Shown one piece after another: positions 34,080 through 48,900 of a stretch of 64,000 bases of DNA; the stretch's first letter is position 1, and each line of letters begins with the position of its first letter. The stretch comes from Calamus simplicifolius (taxonomy: Eukaryota; Streptophyta; Magnoliopsida; Arecales; Arecaceae). Location: NCBI GenBank assembly GCA_900491605.1, contig UESW01004558.1:84801-148800 (forward strand). The letters are read 5' to 3'. The position numbers were made by a program, and so were the translations under genes. The notes beneath the pieces are model-generated. The model was not told the DNA's origin, did not search any database, and was given only the letters and a program-made list of their open reading frames with translations.

Positions 34080-35080
34080 AACCATAATAATAATTTGATA
34101 TTATAAAATATATATTTATAATATTTATTTGTATTAATTAATAATATCAATAATTATTGTCATATAATTATGATTACTATTTTAATAATATTTTGTTGAT
34201 TATAATAAGAATCATTATGATACTATGGTAATTACTAAATTAGTATATCATGAACATAATGATAATACAATAATAATAATAAGTCTATCATTAATATAAA
34301 CCTGCCTTTATTTTGTATAACATTGCTTGTGTTTTGTACATAACCAGTCCTATGTCTAGATAAAGGAGGAGGATGATGGTATGATATTCAGCATAAAATT
34401 ATAATCACATCTTGTGAATATAAACCATACTGATAATTCTTATATTAATATTAAATAATTATCATAACACTAGTAATAATTATTATACAAATATATTTTT
34501 AATTATAATATTATTTTATAACTTTAATAAAGATAAAATTCTAATATTAGAAGAATATTTCATTGCAATGATAATTATTATAATAGTTATATTACTACAA
34601 AATTATTTTTATAAAACTTTAGTCAAATCTTATGAATATGAATCATCATAATAAGTTATATTATTAATAATTATTATAATATTATGAAAATTATTATTAC
34701 GCTAATATTATTTTATTTATATTGTAAATATTCTAATGTTATTGGTATAACTTTGATGAAGGTAAAATCTTAATATTAAAATATTTTTTGTTATAATAAT
34801 AATTATTATAGTATTTATATCAACACAAGATTATTTGTTTTTATAATAGTTCATATTATTATAACCATAAATTTATATTTTAATATGCATTATTATGATG
34901 AATTAATAGCTATTACTAGTAGATGTTATAATATTATTATCTTATTATATATTATAATTAGAATCCTATGACAAAATAGTAAGAAGTAATAAGTGTCATA
35001 AAAATAGCTTTAATATTTATAATAATAGCTATTATAGTTGTAATACCTTAAAAATAATTTCATATTGGATGGAAAAAAAA
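34080..35080. repeat. Very AT-rich low-complexity stretch
   Basis: This is dominated by ATAATAATTATTATA words, also present in copy 2 (39110-40080). No gene is seen. It is followed at about 35040 by a stretch resembling the solo LTR at 45766. Confidence 0.7.
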
Positions 35081-35599
35081 AGTATGAAGTACTTATAATG
35101 TACATGCTATCAATTAACTTTCTCTTGAGTTTTTAAGACTATGTGGTTTTAGTCTGCAAATAGGTTAATTGAACTAGCAAACAGGTTAGGGGGATAGATT
35201 CTTGGTTTGGCTAACTTATGGCAACATGGTTTCGGCCTAACATTCTTGGTTTGGCTAACTTATGGCAACATGGTTTTGGCCTAACAGTTAATTGGACTTC
35301 TATTACTACATGATTTTAGCTTGCTTGCTAACAAGTTAATTAGATCAGTAGGTGATAATAGGCTAATTGAACCAGTAAATAGGTATATAATATTGAACCA
35401 AGAGGCAGTAATAGGTTAATTGGACCCATAGGCAGGTATATAATGTTGGACTAGTAGGCAGGCATATGATATCATAAATTTTGAGGGGACTTTTTGAGAA
35501 TTGCAACAAATTTAGTTTTTATTATGAGATTTAGGTCTTTTTTTTTTGCAATTTGAATGCAACTTTCAATGACAATTCAGTTGCAATTGCAAGCATCTA

Positions 35600-35616
35600 C
35601 GGATTATATAAGAAAA
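35600..35616. other. Filler DNA at the duplication junction
   Basis: The 17 bases between the two copies, with their edges (35596-35618, 23 bp), are identical to 41215-41237. Overlaps TCTA and CT at the borders are microhomologies. This is the mark of templated end joining. Confidence 0.8.
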
Positions 35617-38600
35617 CTCATAGTATAAGGTAAAGTATACCATAGAGGATTCAAGTAGCATGATCGTATAAAACATAATCTCCTACATATCTTCATTCTT
35701 GTCAATACATGCCAAAGATAACTTCAATGCCCTAGGTCAGAAAGCAAGTTGAATTCAAAATAGCCTACAAAGCTAGAAAATTAAATGTGTTGCCTATTAA
35801 AGGCTATATTTAGAAATCCAAGGAGCATATGAAAACTTGTGCTACTAAATAAATAATATCACTAACACTTAAGGCATGCTTCTAATAGATATGGTATACT
35901 TTGGCATGCTATTATAGACTTGATGAACAAATGGCTAATCACAAATATTATGACTAGACTATTAGTATCTAGAAAAATTTGTTGCCAAGTCATAGAATCT
36001 ATGGATTGAAGGTCGGTATAACCACCTAGAGTATATTCAATACCATCTAGAGTTAGAACATGATTATGCAAATGACAGAAAAATAACTCCAATTTTCCAT
36101 TTAAATAAAATAAGGCATTGTCTCATTATTATTGGCATATTAAGAATATTCTTACTTATGTGCACATTAGTCTACATCTAACACATACTTATGCCACCTA
36201 TCACTTTAGTATAAGTATCAACATCTTATAAATAAGAGCTTTAATAATGCTAAATTAACTACTATTCCTCAAAGGGTTGTGCTTATATGCTAACCATCTT
36301 TCTAGCTACTATAAGCTATGACATTTAATGCACTTGCACAACCCAAGATCACCGTGGAAGGTGCACTAGGTTATATGCCACCACCCTTAATTAAATTATA
36401 TTCCGATTTCAATTGCTACATCCATACAACTAAAGGTTACGCTTGTAAGTGCTCTAAGATACTCTCCTCTATAACCTATAAACGTAATTCATATTTTAGC
36501 TGTGAAATAAAATACTACAAATGCAACAAAAGTTGCTATTGTTGGCTCATCCAATTGTTTTAGCTAGTGCTCCTCTTCTTGTAAAGCTAGTATCACCAAG
36601 CTAGTACTTCAAAGAGAAGTGTGTACTTGTAGTTTCCTTAGAGAAAATGACAGATTAGAAAAGGGTAGAGTCTATTTACTCTTAAGTAAATTCTAGTAGC
36701 ATTAATCCCAACCTAACTATAATGAAATAAAATATATGACAAGGTTGGTTAGAACTTCTAAGCTAGTACATGCAATATAAGAAAACCCTACTGAGGTTAT
36801 GGAGAAAGAAAAGGAAAAAGAGAGGTAGAAAATTGAAGAAGAAAAACATGAATTGGAAAGATCGAGAAATGTAAAGTTAGAATTGGAATTATTCATTTTT
36901 AAGGCAAAAAAAAAAGTTTAGAACCATGAAAAAGAGAGAAAATGAAAAAAAAAATAAGTGAAGAAAAGAGAATGAGAGAAGATGAGAAAAAAAAAGAAGG
37001 AAAAAAGACAAAATGTATAAGAGAATAAACTATTTAAAATTTTGAGCCAACAACACCAAATTGTCTTATGGAGACAAAAGAGTTAAGCTCTTACAAAATC
37101 ATAGCCCAATTAAAGAAAATGAATATTAATATTGCCATGTGGGATCTACTTCTAGCTTGTATAAGGAAAACTTAAAAGATGCATTATAAATACTAAATCT
37201 AGCTACAACATGGTTGGAAGACATTAAACAAATCATTAGCGCTTAATCATGACTTCTAAAGAAATCATCTACGTCAATTATAACATACCACTACAAACAA
37301 ATGCTTTCCTTAAATGTTATTGTATAATGTAGCCCCTTCTATATTAATATGATTTGTCTAAATATTTATGCTCTAAAAATATTTTGAAGCTTAGTTTGAA
37401 CCCAATAATCTAAGGAGAACATGTTGAGATATTTCTGGTCCTGACAATATTATATAAGAAGTTATCAATGAATTTAACTTGGAGACAGATCAGTTCTATA
37501 AATTCATTAGCACCTTCTAATTTCTCGATATTTGTTCAAGAACTCTTTAATTGAAAAGGTTATGGATGCATGATGCAAAGGTAATCCCTTCCATATTAAA
37601 TTAGTGAATAAAATTTAAACATAATGAAAAACTGGTTGTTTTAGTTTGTATTCCTAAAATTGATCATATTAGTAATGTAGCTATTGCCAACAATTATAAA
37701 CCTCTCCTTGAACTTGAAACTAATATACTTTATCATAGTGTTCAATTTGACAACCTAATCCTCCATCTCTTGATAATATTTTAATCAATGACAAACTCAA
37801 TGTTAAGTTTATGCCTTCTAGGTCTTCTATTAAACATGTTGATTTTAACAAGTTCCATAATTGTAAGCATAGGCTGATTGAAGAAGTGCAAATTAGGAAG
37901 GTATCGTTATCTCTTCATGTTAAATAAACTTAAGGGTTAATTCTACTTGGCTTCCCTCAATTATAGAGTAGTGTTTGTGCATTCTTTTTCTAAATTAAAA
38001 AAATTGCAATCATCCCCCAATTTCAATTAAATTTGCAATTGGTTCATGCCATTTAAATTAAACATTAAAAAAAATGAAAAGTGGTCACATGACTATCATG
38101 TAAGCACTAAAAATGTTATATTTTTATAATAAATAATGTAGTAAAGAGCAATAACATCCATCCTTTTAAAAAAATGATTTTAATTAAGGGTACAACTATT
38201 TTTTCCTTTTCTAAGCATGCTAGATGATGTTTGTAGTGGTCATGTGACAGTCACATGTCTCCTTCTCCATTATTTTTAACCCCAGATTCAAAAGGCAAGG
38301 GCTAATTGTAGCTAAAATTAAATTGAAGGGTTGATTGTAAATTTTTATAGTTTAAAAAGAAATGTGCAAATACTCCATAATTAGGAGGTTAAGTGGAATT
38401 AACCCTAAACTTAACAAAGAATTTGAGATGAAATCGTTAACCAATAAAGTGTGAATGAAGATGGAAAACCCTTCATCTATAGTTAAAAGGTTAATCCTGA
38501 AAAGATGATTATGAGTCATTATTAGAATTAGAAATATGAACAAGGATGGGGCCTTCATGTTAAAGGATAGGGTATCATAGATCCAATTATTCCTAAATGT

Positions 38601-40562
38601 TCCATTGATAATATGGTTTAGTATGTTATCCATTGAAAGAAAAGAAGTATAGGATTGTGAATAATGAAGCAGGCCAAGACACATGATTGGCTAGTTCTTT
38701 ATGCACTATAGGCTTCTTGCAACATAAAATGTAAATATGGTTGGTATGCGATTTAATATAATGCAACTAAAGAAGATATTAATGTTTTAGATAATCTTCC
38801 TTTTGTAACTATTTCTTTATTCTAAAAGCAATTGCTTAAGAAGTTAGAGGTCTTTCTTTATTTTCTTTAGATAAATTGAATCTTGCTGGAGCTATAGAAA
38901 TCTATGACATTTTCAATGGAAACCCATACGTTCCTTAATACTAATTTAGGTATTTGTATTGATAACAATGTTGTATGGCTTAGATTATTCATGATATTTT
39001 GACACTAGATAAGCACCCTATATAGAGTATTTGGTTGCTATTGGCATGGTATGATGCACATGCCTTGAAATAGCATGAAATGATTTCTTGAACCATAATA
39101 ATAATTTGATATATTATAAATATATATTTATAATATTATTTGTATTAATTAATAATATCAATAATTATTGTCATATAATTATGATTACTATTTTAATAAT
39201 ATTTTGTTGATTATAATAAGAATCATTATGATACTATGGTAATTACTAAATTAGTATATCATGAACATAATGATATACAATAATAATAATAAGTCTATCA
39301 TTAATATAAACCTGCCTTTATTTTGTATAACTTTGCTTGAGTTTTGTACATAACCAGTCCTATGTCTTGATAAAGGAGGAGGATGATGGTATGATATTCA
39401 GCATAAAATTATAATCACATCTTGTGAATATAAACCATACTAATAATTCTTATATTAATATTAAATAATTATCATAACACTATAGTAATAATTATTATAC
39501 AAATATATTTTTAATTATAAAATTATTTTATAACTTTAATAAAGATAAAATTCTAATATTAGAAGAATATTTCATTGCAATGATAATTATTATAATAGTT
39601 ATATTACTACAAAATTATTTTTATAAAACTTTAGTCAAATCTTATGAATATGAATCATCATAATAATAGTTATATTATTAAATAATTATTATAATATTAT
39701 GAAAATTATTATTACGCTAATATTATTTTTATTTATATTGTACATATTCTAATGTTATTGGTATAACTTTGATGAAGGTAAAATCTTAATATTAAAATAT
39801 TTTTTGTTATAATAATTATTATTATAGTATTTATATCAACACAAGATTATTTGTTTTATAATAGTTCATTATTATTATAACCATAAATTTATATTTTAAT
39901 ATGCATTATTATGATGAATTAATAGCTATTACTAGTAGATGTTATAATATTATTATATATTATAATTAGAATCCTATGACAAAATAGTAAGAAGTAAATA
40001 AGTGTCATAAAAATAGCTTTAATATTTATAATAATAGCTATTATAGTTGTAATACCCTAAAAAATAATTTCATATTGGATGAAAAAAAAAGTATGAAGTA
40101 CTTATAACTGAAATTTACATGCTATCAATTAACTTTCTCTTGAGTTTTTAAGGCTATGTTGTTTTAGTCTACAAATAGGTTAATTGAACTAGCAAACAGG
40201 TTAGGGGGATAGATTCTTGGTTTGGCTAACTTATGGCAACATGGTTTTGGCCTAACAGTTAATTGGACTTCTATTACTATATGATTTTAGCTTGCTTGCT
40301 AACAAGTTAATTAGATAAGTAGGTGATAATAGGCTAATTAAACCAGTAGGTAGATATAATATTGAACCAAGAGGCAGTAATAGGTTAATTGGACCATAGG
40401 CAGGTATATAATGTTGGACTAGTAGGCAGGCATATGATCATAAATTTTGAGGGGACTTTTGAGAATTGCAACAAATTTAGTTTTTATTATGAGATTTAGG
40501 TCTTTTTTTTGCAATTTGAATGCAACTTTCAATGACAATTCAGTTGCAATTGCAAGCATCTA
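35617..40562. repeat. Tandem duplication, copy 2
   Basis: It starts CTCATAGTATAAGG and ends GCATCTA. It contains the same decayed relic and AT-rich stretch as copy 1, without element B (empty ATAAC at 35718-35722) and without the MITE. It lacks one of the two 44-bp units found at 35198-35285. Confidence 0.9.
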
Positions 40563-41640
40563 AATAATTATAATTTAATTATAAAATTTGCATATGTAAT
40601 CTATCTAGCTTCAAACAAACAATTTGAACATATAGAAAAGGAATTCAATTAAATATTTTAAATTATGTTTGAAAACACCTTCTATATATGTAAGTTGGAC
40701 TACTAAATACTAATCTTTTAATGTTCACTAAACCATAAAAATAATAAATCATCAAATTAAGTACAAAATAGGTGGAAGAATGGTTATAGTTTTACTAGTT
40801 GAATAATATGTTTTGCCAATATCTATCCATTATTAATATGCCCATAGTTTTTTTTAGCAAGATGATTGTGGTATCCAAGACAAATTCATCTTTTATAAAT
40901 ACATTCGATACTAATTTTGAATTCATAATTCTTACTATAATTTTTTTAATAGTAACATAATTGATACCACTTTTTTTTAAACTTAATTAGAAGTTAAATA
41001 TCTTAAAAAGATATTTATTTTGAATTTTATGCATTTCTAGATGTTTATATTATATTAAGAATGTGGATTTCTTTAATTTAGATATCTTATTAATTTTTAA
41101 AATAATTATATGTTTATTAAAAGATTAAACTTTATTGTATTACTACTTAACAAATTTTTATATACATACACATATCGAACATTACAAAAATGATTTTTCA
41201 ATAATATTGAAAGCTCTACGGATTATATAAGAAAACTAATAGCATTTTCATCTCAAAAAATAATAAAATCTTTTTTTTTTAATAAACTAGATTTGGTCAT
41301 GTGATCTAACCGTTATAAAAATCTTAAATCGGATATCTTCTATATATATATTTTTAATATATAAAAGAATAGCCCAGACTGATCTGATTGCATGGTATTT
41401 TGAAAGGGATAAGAGATAAGCATGGGATTGCGGCCCTAATAAGTTCTCATTGAGAGAGATTTAAGTAATGGACTTTGATTTTTTTTAATATTTGGAATGG
41501 CATAGATCGTTCGTTTCCCAATAATATTATATTTAAAAAATCACTGATAATTATAATAAAAAATTGAGAGACGCATACGCCAAAATTACTCTTTTAATAT
41601 AATATAAATCAGCTTTCCCTTGAATTGTTTGCGTTACCAA
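40563..41640. other. AT-rich intergenic DNA, no gene seen
   Basis: The stretch contains the donor of the junction filler (41215-41237). I recognise no terminal repeats, protein or RNA gene. Confidence 0.5.
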
Positions 41641-42925
41641 CACAAACACTAAAAAGAAAGGGCATAAGGAACCTCTGTTCTGAGGAGCACATAGCCACAA
41701 TTTTTATCTCCAAATTAATGTAGAGAGCTTAGCTTTCTTCCCTCTATCCTGGCCTCAAATATTTTGCAAGTCGATGACTCCGTGTTGGAGCTCGCTGGAG
41801 ACCCGGTCCAACAACCTAAAAAATGCGTCATTTGATTCTGACCTTTATTAGCTTTGAGACGCCACACCGCGTCTTTCCCATCCCAAGCCCAGACCCCCGC
41901 CATCGATCGATCGCATAAAAAATTTCATGCGGTTTAATAATCTGCAGTCCATCTTCCCCTATGAACGAATCCCGTCCACTCTCGCATAGCAATTTTATTG
42001 GGACGAATGGAGATTGGGAGGTCGGTATCTCCCACTTATCCCCGTGACGAGGGTTTTGCCGTTGCCACTCGGGGGCTGAATGCGACACGTTGTTTGTAAT
42101 CCCTGCCAGCCTCACAATATCTAACCTCCATCATCCCGTAATAAATGTACTTCCAAAATGGAAGGGCATGGTATATGGGAGCATCCCCTCCTCTCTTTCG
42201 ATAAATAATCCTTCCATAGATAAATCGTTCGTCCTCATTTCACAAAGTCTTCTTGTACAAAATGCATCGTATCTTTAGTTAAAAAGGTAGGTATTCCTCG
42301 AATCTTATTTTATTCTTTTTTTTTTATTTATTTCCCCTGTGCATGCTCCCTTTGTTTGGCAACTGTTGGAGAAGATAAAAATGGGTGGTGCTCGCGTTTA
42401 TTTATATATATTTTATAATGTGAGTGCTCTTTACTTTTGTCTCTCCCTCTGCCCATTGACGAAGCCACTAGCGTCGTTGCTCTTCTGTTTTATCTTTCTA
42501 ATCTCAGTCATAGTAAACAAATGATTATTTGAAATTTGACTGCTATGTGATAATATTTTATTTATTTATTATCCTTTTGGTGACGAACAGGCTATTTTTT
42601 TTTTTTTTTTTTTAATCTCTAGTTTAGTCTGTGAGGTTTTTTAGATTGGACTAATGGGTTTCAGGGATTTGAATGTCTCTCCCGCGCCCTTCTAGAAAGA
42701 AGAAGGTGGGAGGCGATGGGCTTATTACCACCAGCAGGAGAGGGATTTATGGTTCTTCTATGAATCGTCGTGTTTTGGCACGATGATGCTTCGATTTGTC
42801 ACAAAACTTCCTAAAGGTTTCCATGGATTTTCAGGTCCACCAGCACGGCTTTTCCATCCAGAGATCGGATTTCATCGTGATCGGACGTCCGCGTTTCTTT
42901 GGTAGGTTCTGCCAAGGGCAAAGAT
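41641..42925 (+). promoter_or_regulatory. Promoter and 5' leader region of the ARID-HMG gene
   Basis: Composition changes from AT-rich to mixed near 41700. A pyrimidine-rich patch (CCCCTCCTCTCTTTC at about 42184) follows a weak TATA-like GGTATATGG (about 42168). A plausible leader intron starts at AAAAAG/GTAG (42287) and ends at TTTTCAG/GTCC (42834), placing a non-coding exon before the ATG at 42926. Exact transcription start and the intron are inferred. Confidence 0.4.
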
Positions 42926-45900
42926 ATGGCGGCTCCTGACAATGGAAAGCAGCCAAGATCTGTATCGGACCAGGTAATGGAACAAGGAGATGCTGCGAAT
43001 TATAAACCCTATCCAAAGCCGCTGGCAAAGTACGAAGAGGTCATTGCCAATCCAAAGTTGTTTCGTGAAACTCTTGAGAAGCTACATGCTACGTTAGGAA
43101 CTAAATTCATGTAAGAGATATCTTCTTTTTAGTTGCTATGCCTCTTTTTTTTGTTTTTTGTTTTGTTTTTGTTTTTGTTTTTGTTTATTTCTATTTTTGT
43201 TTATTTTTTATTGGCTCTTTTAGTTTTATGCGTTTATGCTGTTCTTTCGACAGGTCTATTTCCTAAGTGAGAAGTTAAAAGGGCTATACGTTACATTAAA
43301 AGCTTTTTCATAAATTTCCCTGTTGGTTGTGTCTGCGCTGCAACATACTTGTCACAAATTTATTATAAGGTCAAATGTATATCTGTTTGATAGTGGTTAA
43401 TGATATAAAGAAAAGACTATTGTTTGCCTTATGATTTTGATTTTGATTTTGATTTTTTTTGTCTAATAGCCCTTTGGTGGCTCTATCATCAACAGTTGAA
43501 TCATGCTTTGCTGCATTAAGAGCGCTGACTACTCTATTAGTCCATTATGTAATCGATTCATGAATTGCCTTTAAGTCATTCTTTGCTATTTATATACACC
43601 CACTTCCTCATCAATTACTGAACAGAAACATATCCTTGAACTCGAGTTACTTGTTAAGCATTGGCCTTCATCGATCCCTGTGCCATTACTACAAGCCTCT
43701 TGAGTTATGTATATCATTTCACAACTGACAACAAAACAATGGTGCTCCTGCCCTTAAGAAGCAGCTAAAAGTCTAGACACACAGGGTTCACAATGAACGC
43801 CTCCATTGTATGGGGGGCACAAATTCATTGGCTGACCTTTTTTGTAGGCAACATGGGTGCTGGAATTTGTTTTCATTTCTCTTATTATTTTGTTTGATCA
43901 CCTTCATCCATAACTTCATAGTGTAGCTCAAAATTTATGTAACTTTAGTTCTTCCTTGTTGTATATTTGTCCATTTCCCTATATATATATATATGGTGGA
44001 ATTTGCATATGGTGGGGGAATCATTTGAACGATTTTAATTAAGAACAGGACTTAACAAAGATATTTCCCCAAAAAGCTTTCAACTTAAAATGGTATTCTA
44101 GGAGATAGTTTAGATATCAAAGTGTTCTTAAAATGTTCTTAAAAAATGGAATATAAGTGGGATGAAGTGGAATCAGCAGTCATCTTGATATCAGCAAAGT
44201 GGAGATCCACTTTTGGCATACCACTAACCTGCAAATCTATCAAAAGAGTCAAAAGGTTGTTTTTAATGGGTTAATGAAAGTTGGGGAAATCCATTAATAA
44301 GGATGGGCCTTGAAGAATTAATTTTACATTATGTGTCATGTAAGGTCCCAAATATGATAACTAAACTAGTGTTAACTGGTTCATTGTTCTGATCACAGCA
44401 TTGAAACATCATTTGTCTTCATGGATATTTGTTACAAGGAAAAGGAATATCTCAGCGTTCATAGGCAGAGACTAGTTCTTTCAATAACAGGATATCTGAT
44501 ACATCGGACTCCAGAAACACTGCCAGTAGAAGAGAAAATTTGAATAATAATTTGCAACAGAATAAAAACGAGGAAATATTCTAATATTAAAACTTTGTTT
44601 AGTTGATGCTAATCACTGCTTAATGACTTGGTTTCTTCACTTGGTCGGTTAAAAGTCGCACATCAAAAATGCAGATTTGAATTTTTGCCCAGGATTGGTG
44701 GCAGCTAAAATTGCTGTATGAGGAAGGAATTTTACTGAACTGTCACTTATTTTCAATGTTTATGGTGTCATAACCAATTGAAGGGTTGATTATTGTCCAT
44801 AAGTGTTTTATTTAGATGACATCACCATCAACATAAAACTAGATATGGAAGAAAAGTTGTTCAGATATCTAGTACTAAATTTAAGAATCATGTGGTATTA
44901 ATAACACATTCAAATACTACAGATATTTAATTTTGATCTTGATACTGTTAGAAGACTAGCGATTGGATGATAAGATAAATCATTCCAAACAGTATATAAA
45001 ATTATTAACAAAGCTAATCTGACTAAGGGCTGAATGCATTTCACTTGGATAATTTGGAGAATCCAAACACTTACAGCTAACACGCATCCTTGTCAGTATG
45101 TCTGGTTGTGTTCTATAACTGCTGGTTTTTTGTTCAAGAAATTCGGATTGGTTTTTCTATTACTATGATTCAAATCTTCTACTTATTTGATATTTAAAAT
45201 TATATTGCAATTTTAATCTAAATTTAATAATTCAAATTTCAATTTCAGTTGTCAGAATTTCCTTGTAAGAAAAGAAGAACTCTTTTCAAAAGAACCTTTA
45301 GTTTGGTAGAACGGAAGATCTAAATGTTATGGCTAGGGCCGTTCCAGATATGTAGTCAAGAGTTGGCTATCATGGTTTTTTCTTAATAATTTAGGTGGTT
45401 TGTTATGTGAACATTATAGGTCATCAATTCTGATCGGTTACCCCTTCAATTTTGTGTCTATCTCTTACTTCATACGGTTCTAGTTGAACAAACAGCTAAT
45501 GCCACATGGATAACACCTCTTAGTTATTTTGACTTTTTCTTGTGAAACATTTTAGGTGAATGATATGAGAACCTTCAGCTAATTAAATAAAATGTGGGCT
45601 GTCCTAGGTCATCTTATTTGAGTCAGTTTGGATGTTGAACTTGGTTATAGAGTTTTAAAAGCAATCTGGACTGGTCTCATATTATTATGAGGTGGTGCTC
45701 ATTCTATCGTCTTATTTCCTTGCTCATACTTATCATTTTTTATAACATTATTCTCCATTGCATAATGTGATACCTCAAATTTAGTCCCACATTGGAAGAG
45801 AAAGAAAGTGTTATGTACTTATAACTCAAATCCACTTGCTACCCATTAACTTCTACTCAAGTTTTATGCCATATGGTTTAGACCTGTTAATTGGGCTAGC

Positions 45901-48900
45901 AGGTGGACTTGGGGCGTTACACATAAATACTGAAAATCTCCTATTAGGAAATATGTAATCCATTGGTAAAATATTAGGAAATTCCTTTTGCAGTTGGATT
46001 TCTATTTTTGAAGTATACCATCATATGGGTGTAAAATTTGTGTTACAGTACATCTCTCATGGTCAATAGAGCTTATAAGAAGATAAGAACTTGACCTTCC
46101 AAGGGCTTAACAGGAAGGTTGGAGTGGGATTGTAATACATAATCATATGGCTTGCCTTTATTTGCAGGATTTGTTTGATTTCATGCTTATTCTGTCAATG
46201 AATCTGAGTTAACATGAGATGGTCCAAAACTGGCCATCAACATTAAAAATGCTGACCACATTATTATTGAAGAAGACCTTTTCCATGTCATACAATGGTT
46301 GTGGAGGACCTTCACCAAATGCTTTCCCCATGTTTGAAAGATTTCTGGGTACTCTATGCCATGGTACCTACAGAGAGGCAAATTATCCAGTTAACTAGCT
46401 GTACAAGGCTAGAGCTTTAGGCCTCTGCCACACTTGGTTTTTTAGTTCTTCTTTGCAGCCCATTTATCTTGTTCGTATGGATGTTGGACATTGCAAGCAG
46501 CAGCAAGCAAGCAAGATTGATATTGATGTTGACATGTCCTTGTGGGGAACATATTCAAGAAAATCATCCAGCCTGGTTTTTAATTAATCTTATGAGTCAT
46601 GTTGTCGGGACAACTAAACCCTAATCAATTGATTAGCATCATAAATTTGCCTCATTTAGATTTTTCTCTTGTTTTGCTTACCATCCTCTTTTTTCTTTTA
46701 CTTGTACTAGTGACCCTTAACATGCAAAATACTTGTACTTGAGTTGCAAAGCTTTTTCACTTTTAGATGATGTGCGAGAGCTTGAAAAGGGGTTCTAGAA
46801 GGAGACTGTTTAAGGAGTCCTTTTGTCTTCTCATAGGAGGAATTGCAAAAATTTATCAGAATCTTAAGCATCTTTTCATCAGTCAGCACATTGTAATAAA
46901 ACCAACATAAGTAGGTTCAAAGAACTGTTAATTCAAGCAGGGAAATTAAGATCCATGGAATTCCATCATATTACTCAACTTTGGTGGAAGTTTGGAGATC
47001 TAAAGCTGCATTCAAAGCCCATTAGGTCTTTGAATTGATGAATTGGTCTTTGGATCTTGACTTGTTTAACTGTTATTTTCTGGTTTTAGTTTGATACCAT
47101 CCTAGTTATGCTTACATTTATAAATACAACAGTGATGAAGAGAGTAATTTCTAGCATGGTTGCAAATCTTGGCGAGATATTCCTAGGACACTGGGATGGG
47201 TTATTGTCTTAAATGTCGGGATGGGACCATCCTGCCATTGCCCTAACATTTCAATCAGCCCATTTTGGGCCATCTTCCATCTCAAGTGTCAGGATGAGGT
47301 GGGACTGTGGCACGTCTAGTTCTATGAAAAATTAAGATAGTCTCATATTGCAGGATTTAAAACCTTGCTTTCTAGTAGATTATAATAGGCACTCTAGCAT
47401 GAAAGTAGGAGTTTCCCAATTTTATCCTTACCCTTTTAGTAGGAAATTTGCAACTAGAAGTTTTTAAGTTGAATGGTTTCAAAAGGTAGAATATGTAGCT
47501 ACTCTTAATGTGATAATATGGTTCTCACAGAAAGTAGTTTACCAGTTACTGGTATTGCTGTCAACTGTTACTAGCTATGATATTGAAGGCAGCTGTTATC
47601 ACCTACTCATTTTGCACTCAACCATTTACTAACTACTGACTTTATTATGCCATGGAAGGTTTGGGTTGGCATGTAAAAGGTATAGAACCTTGTTAGTTGA
47701 TGATCCATCAATGCATAACTTTGTGCCAGGGATTCTTTTAGGTAAATGTTGACTGTTTTGCACTGAATGTGTATGGGTGAAATGTGTTTAGTCATTGAGG
47801 ACATGAGAATTGATTCTGCATGATCAGGTTTGGATTAAGATTCAGGTATTTAGCTTGCTTGAGATAATATTGATTATGGTTAATTGTGTTCATGCACAAT
47901 TTACTGTAACATCTAAATATTACAGAACATGGACTTGAATCTTCCCTGTTTCATTATCTGTAGCTGCGTCTGCTCTTCTAGATGACTATTATTGTCAAAC
48001 TGCAGCTAGTTGTATCTTTGAGTCCCCAATGATATGTTTTGTCCTTAGAACTAGAACATTGTGTACAGGCTTGGTAACAACAGCTATTTGCTTTCCTTTT
48101 TGTCCTTTATATCTGATGTCACCTCAAGATGTACAAGAAATAGGGATTCTAGGAAATTGAGTGTGATAATTTTGGTGGTTTCCGCCTCAGATCATCACAT
48201 GGCCTGATTAGGGAAGTTTTGGTAGAGGTAAATAAAGAGGTTAGGTGAAGGTATCGGAGTTCTAGTTTTGATGTGGGCTAGGGTTTCTCTAACATTTTAT
48301 TAAATAAATGATCTTACCTTCTTGTTTTCTGCTCATGTTCCTAGTTCAGGGAAATTAATTGAATCCATATCCTGAATTCCTAAGTTCTGAGCATGTTGCA
48401 ACTTGCACATTTCACATCTCTCCACTCTTTTAGGTTCCGTCATTTGTGGTGTATGTCTTCATAATTTATGATATTTCACAACCTGTATGAAACCATTTTA
48501 TCCATCTTTAAGGATTTGTGACCTTTGCTTTCTGGATAATTTGTATCATGGTTCCTCACATGACTAAGTTTTACATAGAATTGACAAATTATAAAGCAAT
48601 TGGTGATTTGCTCCAGTAATAAAAAATTTGTTGGTTTGATGTTCTTAAGTAACTTGGATCAAATATGCCTTATCAAAGGTAAAAGAGGAAGACAAGAACT
48701 TGGACTTCTGGAAGCATCTAGCTTTTGTCATCAATATAGTTGTCCTTTCTTGAAAGGAAGTGATTTACATATGTGGTAAATCATATGTAACAATGGGTGT
48801 TACCAAACGAAGAAAGAAAGATAAGGATAATTGATTTACTGATTTAAACACCCACATGTTGGTCAATGCTTGAAGATTGATTGTTTCTAGTGCACTTATA

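Larger units (their letters stand above)
19631..35599. repeat. Tandem duplication, copy 1 (with later insertions)
   Basis: It starts CTCATAGTATAAGG and ends GCAAGCATCTA. Without element B (plus its 5-bp duplication) and the MITE (plus its 8-bp duplication) its length is about 4.98 kb, against 4.95 kb for copy 2. Copies differ by scattered substitutions and small indels. The insertions in copy 1 are absent from copy 2, so they came after the duplication. Confidence 0.9.

Noticed and set aside
41828..42115. 95-codon minus-strand frame upstream of the ARID-HMG gene
   Set aside because: It falls in the presumed promoter and leader region and shows no domain or codon pattern of a gene.
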